Assembly: GCA_024234365.1 (NCBI GenBank)
Contig: JACKOK010000005.1
Span: forward strand, 62,001-126,000
DNA: 64,000 nt
Direction of reading: 5' to 3'
Source of the DNA: Pseudomonadales bacterium
GTDB lineage: Bacteria > Pseudomonadota > Gammaproteobacteria > Pseudomonadales > Pseudohongiellaceae
Below the pieces are notes generated by a model. It saw nothing but the letters and a program-made list of their open reading frames with translations, was not told the origin of the DNA and searched no databases. Of this stretch, positions 52,901 through 59,860 are shown in pieces. How positions within the stretch are numbered: the stretch's first letter is position 1; each line of letters opens with the position of its first letter. The translations under genes and the position numbers were made by a program.

Positions 52901-53553
52901 CCGTGACTGGCCAGACGGGTGTCACTGCCGAAGACAACGGTACCAGCATCACCCTGACGGCTGCAGACGGACGCAACATCGTGCTGGCTCTAGACACCAA
53001 CGGAGGCTCTGTCGCCGCAGCCAACTTCGGTCTGGCAGGGGCAGGTATCTCCTCCAGTGACTTCACCGACGGTGGCGCCACAGGCGTGACTCGTGCCAAT
53101 GCCGATGCGGTGACTACCTACTCCACAGTCTCACTGTCCTCTGGTGGTGCGATTGAGCTCAGCGGTGGAACCAACGGCAACGAAGCGCTGACCGATCTGG
53201 GTCTGTCCCAGGGGTCTTTCGGCGGGGGTATCGCCGGTCAGTTCCTGTCTGAAGTGGACATCTCCACCCAGGACGGTGCCAACAAGGCGCTGGCTGCCGT
53301 AGATAACGCACTGAACGCTGTCAACAGCGCCCGTGCGGATCTCGGTGCGATCCAGAACCGTTTTGAGACCACCATCTCCAATCTGGCGGTCTCTGCCGAG
53401 AACCTGTCCGCTGCGAACTCTCGTATCCTGGACGCAGACTTCGCTTCTGAAGCGGCGGCTCTGTCCAGATCGCAGATCCTGCAACAGGCTGGTATCTCGA
53501 TCCTTGCACAGGCCAATGCTGCTCCACAGCAAGTGCTGTCACTGCTCCAGTAA
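49999..53553 (+). CDS. fliC: Giant flagellin FliC (1184 aa)
   Basis: The start at 49999 ([20 protein letters not shown]) has CAGGAGTATCAAAGC upstream. Residues 1-170 are ordinary D0/D1 ([33 protein letters not shown]) and the last 100 are the ordinary C-terminal D1/D0 ([20 protein letters not shown]; ending PQQVLSLLQ). The 900 residues between are Ala/Ser/Thr/Gly/Asp-rich beta-type repeats. A block of about 130 aa beginning [20 protein letters not shown] (188-316) recurs as [20 protein letters not shown] (865-998), bracketing the middle. Inside are units such as [20 protein letters not shown] (from about 461), [18 protein letters not shown] (about 575) and [19 protein letters not shown] (about 767). 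Giant flagellins are known in a few marine gammaproteobacteria. Confidence 0.95.
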   Translation: [1184 protein letters not shown]

Positions 53554-53565
53554 GCAGGCCTTCGA

Positions 53566-53599
53566 TTTGACCCCCGGCTTCCTGAGCCGGGGCGTCAAA
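53566..53599 (+). terminator. Hairpin after fliC
   Basis: TTTGACCCCCGGCT (53566-53579) pairs with AGCCGGGG-C-GTCAAA (53585-53599), 14 base pairs with one bulged C and loop TCCTG. No T-run follows, so it may protect the 3' end of the fliC mRNA or cause partial stop before flaG. Confidence 0.5.
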
Positions 53600-53666
53600 C
53601 CGGATAATCTGCAAAGCAGGTTCAGATGACGATGTAATATTTAGAGACGCGTTTTGGAGGCAAACC

Positions 53667-54071
53667 TTGACTGACATCAGTATCACAAGATTTCTGCCGA
53701 CGACTGTCTCGAGAGACAAGGTTAATTCAGTGCAAACCGAGAATAATGATCAAGGGCACTCCAGCCTCTTCGCAGGAAGCGGCGAGCAAGCACAAATGGA
53801 GGAGGTCGAAGCACTTGATGAAGTACCCCAGGAAGAACGAACGAACGAGCAACAACTGGAGGTTGCCGTTGCACGCTTAAACGACTACGTTCAGACCATC
53901 CAGAGGGATATTATTTTCGGGCTTGAACTGGGCTCAGCCGAACCTTCAGTGACCGTTGTGGACAGAGACTCTAGAAAACTAGTACGACAGTTTGGTGGTA
54001 AGGAAGCCCTGGAGTTGGCAAAAAAACTAGACGCACAGGAACCGATCACCCTGTTCAAGGCGCAAGTGTAA
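53667..54071 (+). CDS. flaG: FlaG protein
   Basis: A 134-aa protein with a TTG start supported by TTTTGGAGGCAAACC. The FlaG domain occupies the C-terminal half: LEVAVARLNDYVQTIQRDII, FGLELGSAEPSVTVVDRDSR and KLVRQFGGKEALELAKKLD. FlaG affects filament length in Pseudomonas and others. It lies in the usual place after flagellin but is separated from fliD by an intruding MOSC gene. Confidence 0.88.
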   Translation: MTDISITRFLPTTVSRDKVNSVQTENNDQGHSSLFAGSGEQAQMEEVEALDEVPQEERTNEQQLEVAVARLNDYVQTIQRDIIFGLELGSAEPSVTVVDRDSRKLVRQFGGKEALELAKKLDAQEPITLFKAQV

Positions 54072-54114
54072 TTTCAGGCATTGTCCGACCAACAAAAACC
54101 CCTTATAACTCCTG

Positions 54115-54145
54115 GGCACGCCATTCGGCGTGCCTTTTTCTTTTC
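54115..54145 (+). terminator. Intrinsic terminator after flaG
   Basis: GGCACGCC (54115-54122), loop ATTC, GGCGTGCC (54127-54134) and then TTTTTCTTTTC. This is a clear rho-independent terminator 43 bases after the flaG stop. Confidence 0.88.
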
Positions 54146-54161
54146 TGGGGGCCTGGAAGCT

Positions 54162-54229
54162 ATCGCTTGCAGGGCAAGCTCCTACAGTCAATGCGCCACG
54201 ATCCCTGTAGAGCCTGCTCTGCAGGCGAT
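54162..54229. repeat. REP-like pair beside the MOSC gene
   Basis: 54162-54184 (minus) has a third stem subtype (GCTTGC/GCAAGC). 54208-54229 (plus) is a GCCTGC/GCAGGC unit with changes. The pair lies between the flaG terminator and the MOSC stop codon. Confidence 0.75.
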
Positions 54230-54240
54230 AAAGCTCCTTT

Positions 54241-54732
54241 TCAATTCACCAGAATGGCGATGGTGTCACCTGGCCTTATATCGCCGCTCTCGATAATCGC
54301 CGCACGGATGCCTGCCCGGTGCACCAGATGAGGCAGCACCAGGGGGCTGACCGTGCGCGCCAGCTTGCTGCAGGGCTCGCATAACTCAATGCCTTCACAT
54401 AGCGCCGAACCGAGTCGGAAGCGTTTGCCCACCAGCGCATTCAGATCGATACCCCGGGTCACGATATTGCGGCGGAAATCCCCCAGGGGAATGTTCAGTT
54501 TGAAACGTTCGTTGAAGCCCTCGAGTTGTGCAGCATCGATCAGGGTCAGTTCTTCCTTTCGCGCTGACATGGGGCCTGTGTCCAGGCTTGCCTGGGCGAG
54601 GAAATAGCGGTCGCCGCGAATGCCGTGGCCGGCCAGCAATTGCAGTGAGGCCTGCTTCTGTACCGCTGCGTCCTGACGGGGAGCGAGATACAGTGATTCA
54701 ACGGTGCCGGTGTGCATGGTGGAGTACTTCAT
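54241..54732 (-). CDS. MOSC-domain protein
   Basis: A 163-aa protein, start taken as MKYSTMHTGTVESL (54732) though MHTGTV (54717) is possible and neither has a good ribosome site. MOSC features: GTVESLYLAPRQ, HGIRGDRYFLAQ, ELTLIDAAQLEGFNE, GDFRRNIVTRGIDLNALVGK and the Cys-bearing LCEGIELCEPCSKL (the usual sulfur-carrying Cys). MOSC domains handle molybdenum-cofactor sulfur or related groups. The gene has no flagellar role and interrupts the flaG-fliD order. Confidence 0.85.
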   Translation of the reverse strand: MKYSTMHTGTVESLYLAPRQDAAVQKQASLQLLAGHGIRGDRYFLAQASLDTGPMSARKEELTLIDAAQLEGFNERFKLNIPLGDFRRNIVTRGIDLNALVGKRFRLGSALCEGIELCEPCSKLARTVSPLVLPHLVHRAGIRAAIIESGDIRPGDTIAILVN

Positions 54733-54841
54733 GTCTGAGTGATGGAATTGGCAAGGGTATGCGGCAAGCAGGGAAGACGCAAGCCCATGCTCCAGGCGGC
54801 AAACGCTTGCCCGCGGCAGGCAAGGGGGTGCAGCGAAGGGA

Positions 54842-54868
54842 TCAAGAATGGCGCGATATGGCCGATAA
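54842..54868 (+). promoter_or_regulatory. Sigma-28 promoter of fliD
   Basis: TCAAGAAT (54842-54849), 11 bases and GCCGATAA (54861-54868), a perfect -10 with the same spacing as the fliC site. It lies 138 bases before the fliD ATG. Confidence 0.7.
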
Positions 54869-54907
54869 AACATATACAGAACAAGTGCTTGCGCGGTGTT
54901 TTCGGAG

Positions 54908-54924
54908 CTGGCACATAACTTGAA
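54908..54924 (+). promoter_or_regulatory. Sigma-54-type site of fliD
   Basis: CTGGCACATAACTTGAA matches YTGGCACG-N4-TTGCW with an intact -24 (CTGGCAC) and TTGA at -12 in place of TTGC. It is 82 bases before fliD, downstream of the sigma-28 site. Confidence 0.5.
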
Positions 54925-55005
54925 TTGTTCTGTGTCTGCAGGAGCCGGCAGTGCATAGGCATTGCCGCCTCCGTTCGTTTATATAAAGACGTGCCAGGAG
55001 CATGC

Positions 55006-58000
55006 ATGGCGTCAATACAATCCCTGGGAGTCGGGTCGGGGCTGCTGACTTCGGAACTGGTCGAGCAGATCATCGAGGCGGAGCGTGCCCCGGTGCAGGC
55101 ACGGCTCGACAACAAACAGACCGTGGCGGAGGCCAAGATTTCTGCGTATGGCGAGATCACCAGTGCGCTGTCCAGTTTTGACAGCTCCCTGTCGGCCCTG
55201 CGCCTGCCGTCCACCTTCAATGCCAGCACGGTCAGCAGTTCGAACGAGGCCGGTGTTACGGCCACAGCCAGCAGCCTTGCTGTGGCAGGCAGTTACACGG
55301 TGAATGTCGCTCAGCTTGCGCAGGCACACTCCATCGCCAGTCATGCCTATGCCGAGGTGACAGACACCGTGGGCACCGGCGTGCTCAATTTTCGTTTCGG
55401 CACCACCACCTACGGTGTCGGCAACAGTTACGACAGTTTTACGCTCAACCCCGACGCCAACTCCAAGAGCATCGCCATCACTTCCTCCAACAATACGCTG
55501 GCGGGTATCCGTGATGCGGTGAACAAGGCCAATTTCGGTGTGCAGGCCAGTATCGTGGATGATGGCACGGGCTACCGCCTGGTGTTTACGGCCAAAGAGA
55601 GCGGAGCAAAGAACAGTATCGAAATAGTGGCCACGGGCACCGATGGGCTTAAGGCGCTCAATTACAATGCCAGCAGCCAGAACGCCACGTTGGCAGCCTC
55701 CACTACAAGTGGCACGCTGGACCTGTCTGCTGGAGCGGGGCTGGACAGCAGCAGCCTGGCTTTCAGCCTGCGTTACCAGGGCGTGGACATGGACGTGGTG
55801 GTACCCGCGAATGTCGCGATTGCGGATACCGATGGCGTGTTGGCGGCGGTGCAGAGTGCGCTGAACACCCAGCTGCTCGCCAAGGGTTTCAGTGCGGGAG
55901 ATGTGCTTGCCGCTGCCGACGGCGACCGGCTGTATTTTGCCAGTGCGGACACCGGGTTTGACCAGGCCTTGCAGGTTCTCACTGATGGGGCTTCTGCCAG
56001 TCTCAGCGGTGGCTCCGCCTTGTCTGACGGTTTTGATTTTTCCGCCAATAATGCAAGCTTCAGTATTGCGGTGGACGGCGGTGTGGCGCAGGCCATTACG
56101 CTCAACACGGCCTCGGCATCGCGGCAGGAAACCATTGATCTTGTCAATGCAGCGCTCGTGACTGCCGGCCTCGATAGCGATGTCGTGGCCAGCCTCAATG
56201 AGAACAATGAGCTGCTCTTTACCCGTGTCACTCCCGGGGCTGCCGGCAGCCTTGCGATCAGCGCTCTGGATGTCAGCGGAAGCGCGGCGACAGCAGAACT
56301 CGGCCTGAGTGTTGCCGATGTCAGCGGTCTTGACGGTTTTGGCCTGGATGATGCGCAGGGGCAGGTGAAGGGTTCTGAGCGCCTGGGGGAAACGATTACC
56401 GCCCAGAATGCGCTGTTTTCCGTCAATGGGCTCTCGGTGAGCCGAAGCAGCAATCTGGTGACGGGAGTCATTCCGGGAACCACCCTGAATCTCAAGGGGG
56501 TGACGGCTGGCCCGGTGACGCTCAGCGTTGCCCGGGATGCCTCTGTCATTTCCGACAAACTGCAGGGTTTTGTGGACAACTACAATGCGCTGAAGGCTCT
56601 GGCAGACGATCTCACTGCCTTCGATACCAGCGCCGGTGACAAGGGGCAGGGCAGTCTGCTGACGGGGGATTCCACGCTCCGTCTGGCCATGGCCGAGATC
56701 AATCGCCTGTTACGGACCACCGTGACGGGGCTGACAGGCAGTGTGCGCAGCCTTGCCGAGATTGGTATCACCACGGACAAGGATGCCAACTATCAGCTCA
56801 AGTTTGATCCGGCGACCTTTGCCGACAAGTTTGCCAGCAATGCCAGTGATATTCTCGGGCTGTTCGCCACGGCAGGCTCCACTTCCGATTCCCTGCTGAC
56901 TTACAGCAGCGCCACGTCGAACACGCAGCCGGGAACGTATGATGTCAATATCACGCGGCTGGCGACCACGGGCACTTTCAGTGGGCAGCAGGTAGCCACT
57001 CTCGCCAATGGCAATATTGTTATCGACGACAATAATGACGAGTTCACGGTGTTGCTCAACGGCGTGTCGGCAGACATCAGCCTGGTGCAGGGAAGCTACA
57101 GCACGGCGGCTGACCTGGCCGAGCATATCCAGACCCGCATCAACAGCAATGCGGACTTGCTCAACAATAATTTCCGGGTGGCGGTGGCCTACAATGCCGA
57201 TGAAACCCGTTTTGATATCGCCTCCAATACCTATGGTTCCAATTCGGGCATCGGCTTCCTTGAGGTGGAACCCGGCATGGCGAACCTGTTGGGTCTGACG
57301 ACACCCTATCAAGGCGATGCGCTGGGCAATTATCTCAGTGGCCTGAGCACGCCCACGGGCAGCTCGGCGGAGAATTTTGATACGGCACTGACTCTGGATG
57401 CCGAGACCAGTTTTGTCCTGACGGTCAACGGCATCAGCAGTGAATTGCTGACGATGCCCGGCAGTAGCGGTACACCTGTGGATTACGACAAGCCCGCCGA
57501 CCTGATCAGTGCCATGGAGAGTCTGATCAACGGCGATCCGGCCTTCGCTCCGGCAGCAGCAAAGAGCGGCGTGGGCGATGTGCTGACGGCAGGGCAGGAT
57601 TTCTCGTCGGCGAATCTTGCCGTCAGTATCAGTCTGGACGGAGGCAGTACCAGTACCCAGGTCATCATCGACGGAGATTCCAGCTCGGTGTCCTTTGGCG
57701 GTGAAACCCCTGGCAGCATTGAGAACACACTGGCAGCGGTGCAGGATGCCATCGATGCCACGGCTCTTAACGGGCTGGTGCTGGCGCGTCTGGATGACAG
57801 CCAGCAGATCTATTTTGAGACCGTAGCGACCGGAAGCGCGAGCCAGATACAGATCGCCGAGGATGGCGCACCAGCCATCCTTGCAGGAAGTGGCGCAGTG
57901 AATGCCGGTGGCTTTGACTTTGCTGCCAACAATGCCAGTTTCGACATCGATATTGATGGCGTGGGGGCCGTTCCCGTGCTGATCGATACGGCCACGGTGA

Positions 58001-59235
58001 GTGCGGCGGATACCTTGCTCAAAGTGCAGAATGCGTTGGCGGCGGCCGGTGTGGATGACCGCATTGCGGCAAGTCTGGATGGCAGCGACCAGCTGGTTCT
58101 GAGTTATACCTCTGGTACGGGAGCGGGCACCCAGATAGAGCTTTCCAACGCCAATGCCAATGCCACAACGGCATTGGGTCTGTCCAGTCAGCTGGTAAAC
58201 GGACTGGATGGGTTCTCACTGACTGACACCAATAACACCGGTGACGATGGGGTGCCGGTGACGGTTTCCTATGAATACGATGCCGAGGCGGAGCAGGGGC
58301 GTCTGGTCTTCTCAACGCAGGAGCTTGCAGACCTTATCAGCTTCAGCAGCGTGAGCACGACTGCGGGCAACAAGCTAGGCATGGTGAGCGGCTTCAACCC
58401 CCGTATCACGTCCGTGGATGGGGTCAATGTGGCAGGAACGATCAATGGGGTGGAGGCTGACGGTGTCGGCCAGACCCTGCTTGCCTCCGGTGGCAATGTT
58501 GCTGCCATGCCTGGTTTCTATCTCAATGCGGCGCACGGCAATCTCGCCAACAGCACATCCTCCGATACCTTCCGGGTCACCGTGGACGGGGTGCAATCGA
58601 ATGCCGTGACGCTGGGCACCCTCAGCAATACGGCCCCAACGGCAGTCGCCTCTGCGATGCAGAGCGCGATCAATAATAGCCCGGCCCTGCTGGCCGCAGG
58701 GGTGTCCGTCAAGGTGGAATATGACAGTACGACGGGAGGCTTCGGCATTATTTCCAACAGTACCGGGGCCGCTTCCAGCGTGCAGATCTCGGCACTGGGC
58801 GGGAATGCGGCCAGCATTTTTGGCTTCGCAACCGGCATGGGTGCCCATGGCAGAGCCGGCAGCAACGCCTCCGGTGAGCTCGATGTGGCTGCCGGTCTGC
58901 GTATCGTCGTCAACGGCGGGGCATTGGGAAGCCGTGGAACGGTCAGTTATATCAAGGGGGTGGCAGAGGAGCTGAGCGTCCTGATGGATACCTACCTCGG
59001 CGCCAGCGGCTTGTTTACCACGCGTACCGACACCCTGAATGCGGAACTGGAAAGTATCAGTGAACAGCGCACGGCACTGAATGAGCGGATTGCACGTTCG
59101 GAGGCCCGGCTGCGGGCCTCTTTCCTGGCCAACGACAAGATCATCAATCAACTGAACACCACGGCAGACTATCTGAGTTCGCAACTGCAGGCGCTGGAAG
59201 CCCTGGCCAGCAATACGGTCCAGCAGAAGCAGTAG
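55006..59235 (+). CDS. fliD: Very large filament cap protein FliD (1409 aa)
   Basis: The start at 55006 (MASIQSLGVGSGLLTSELVE) follows CAGGAGCATGC. The N-terminus (ALSSFDSSLSALRLPSTFNA; SYTVNVAQLAQAHSIASHAY) and C-terminus (ALNERIARSEARLRASFLAN; INQLNTTADYLSSQLQALEA) are normal FliD; E. coli FliD is 468 aa. The middle carries the clearest module copies: 339-425 (DGFDFSANNASFSIAVDGGV, ending NNELLFTRVTPGAAGSLAIS) and 966-1056 (GGFDFAANNASFDIDIDGVG, ending DQLVLSYTSGTGAGTQIELS). A flagellin-hook-IN-like segment lies near 470-500 (FSVNGLSVSRSSNLVTGVIP). The cap thus grows with the filament subunit. Confidence 0.93.
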   Translation: MASIQSLGVGSGLLTSELVEQIIEAERAPVQARLDNKQTVAEAKISAYGEITSALSSFDSSLSALRLPSTFNASTVSSSNEAGVTATASSLAVAGSYTVNVAQLAQAHSIASHAYAEVTDTVGTGVLNFRFGTTTYGVGNSYDSFTLNPDANSKSIAITSSNNTLAGIRDAVNKANFGVQASIVDDGTGYRLVFTAKESGAKNSIEIVATGTDGLKALNYNASSQNATLAASTTSGTLDLSAGAGLDSSSLAFSLRYQGVDMDVVVPANVAIADTDGVLAAVQSALNTQLLAKGFSAGDVLAAADGDRLYFASADTGFDQALQVLTDGASASLSGGSALSDGFDFSANNASFSIAVDGGVAQAITLNTASASRQETIDLVNAALVTAGLDSDVVASLNENNELLFTRVTPGAAGSLAISALDVSGSAATAELGLSVADVSGLDGFGLDDAQGQVKGSERLGETITAQNALFSVNGLSVSRSSNLVTGVIPGTTLNLKGVTAGPVTLSVARDASVISDKLQGFVDNYNALKALADDLTAFDTSAGDKGQGSLLTGDSTLRLAMAEINRLLRTTVTGLTGSVRSLAEIGITTDKDANYQLKFDPATFADKFASNASDILGLFATAGSTSDSLLTYSSATSNTQPGTYDVNITRLATTGTFSGQQVATLANGNIVIDDNNDEFTVLLNGVSADISLVQGSYSTAADLAEHIQTRINSNADLLNNNFRVAVAYNADETRFDIASNTYGSNSGIGFLEVEPGMANLLGLTTPYQGDALGNYLSGLSTPTGSSAENFDTALTLDAETSFVLTVNGISSELLTMPGSSGTPVDYDKPADLISAMESLINGDPAFAPAAAKSGVGDVLTAGQDFSSANLAVSISLDGGSTSTQVIIDGDSSSVSFGGETPGSIENTLAAVQDAIDATALNGLVLARLDDSQQIYFETVATGSASQIQIAEDGAPAILAGSGAVNAGGFDFAANNASFDIDIDGVGAVPVLIDTATVSAADTLLKVQNALAAAGVDDRIAASLDGSDQLVLSYTSGTGAGTQIELSNANANATTALGLSSQLVNGLDGFSLTDTNNTGDDGVPVTVSYEYDAEAEQGRLVFSTQELADLISFSSVSTTAGNKLGMVSGFNPRITSVDGVNVAGTINGVEADGVGQTLLASGGNVAAMPGFYLNAAHGNLANSTSSDTFRVTVDGVQSNAVTLGTLSNTAPTAVASAMQSAINNSPALLAAGVSVKVEYDSTTGGFGIISNSTGAASSVQISALGGNAASIFGFATGMGAHGRAGSNASGELDVAAGLRIVVNGGALGSRGTVSYIKGVAEELSVLMDTYLGASGLFTTRTDTLNAELESISEQRTALNERIARSEARLRASFLANDKIINQLNTTADYLSSQLQALEALASNTVQQKQ

Positions 59236-59289
59236 TTCCGTGAGAATTTGCAGTAAACGTCCTACCCTCAATACCCTATGGAGAGCATT

Positions 59290-59679
59290 ATGTATGCAGC
59301 ACAAAGCGCTCTGGCGCAGTACAAACGTATCAATACCGAAAGTGCCCTGGAGGGGGCGAGCCCACATCAGTTGATCCAGATGCTGCTCAATGGCGCCCTG
59401 GAGCGCCTGACACAGGCAAAAGGAGCGCTTGCACGGCAGGACGTGGCGCAAAAAGGCCTGCTGATTGGCAAGGCCATTTCCATCGTCGGCGGCTTACGGG
59501 CGAGCCTGGATGAGAATGCCGAGCCTCAGATGACCGCCAATCTGAGCAGTCTGTACGAGTACATGCAGCGCCGCTTGCTGGAAGCTAATCTCCATAATGA
59601 TGTGGCACGCCTCGACGAGGTCATCGACCTGCTGACAACGGTCAAGGAGGGGTGGGACGCTATTGCGCCTGCGGCATAA
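59290..59679 (+). CDS. fliS: Flagellin export chaperone FliS
   Basis: A 129-aa protein; the start at 59290 (MYAAQSALAQYKRINTESAL) has GGAGAG 5 bases before it. ASPHQLIQMLLNGALERLTQ, KAISIVGGLRASLDENAEPQ, LSSLYEYMQRRLLEANLHND and VARLDEVIDLLTTVKEGWDA are typical FliS helices. It binds the C-terminus of flagellin. It follows fliD by 54 bases and is followed by a separate fleQ promoter; the usual fliT neighbour is missing. Confidence 0.95.
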   Translation: MYAAQSALAQYKRINTESALEGASPHQLIQMLLNGALERLTQAKGALARQDVAQKGLLIGKAISIVGGLRASLDENAEPQMTANLSSLYEYMQRRLLEANLHNDVARLDEVIDLLTTVKEGWDAIAPAA

Positions 59680-59690
59680 TCCGCGCCAGA

Positions 59691-59719
59691 TTGACTAATA
59701 TTGGTGGGCGTTGTTTAAT
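59691..59719 (+). promoter_or_regulatory. Sigma-70-like promoter of fleQ
   Basis: TTGACT (59691-59696), a 17-base spacer and TTTAAT (59714-59719). It lies 142 bases before the chosen fleQ ATG and 11 bases after the fliS stop. This fits a top-level regulator expressed by the housekeeping factor. Confidence 0.6.
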
Positions 59720-59860
59720 CATTGTTAATCAAAGTTGGCGGCAGTAGGGCTGGGTTGATTCCGGCTTGTGGTCAGCAATAATCCATTTTCAGTTGTGGGG
59801 GGGCAGCACGGAGATGTCGTACTGTGCTGGCCTGCGCATGGGTAATCGAAGCCGTTGTTG

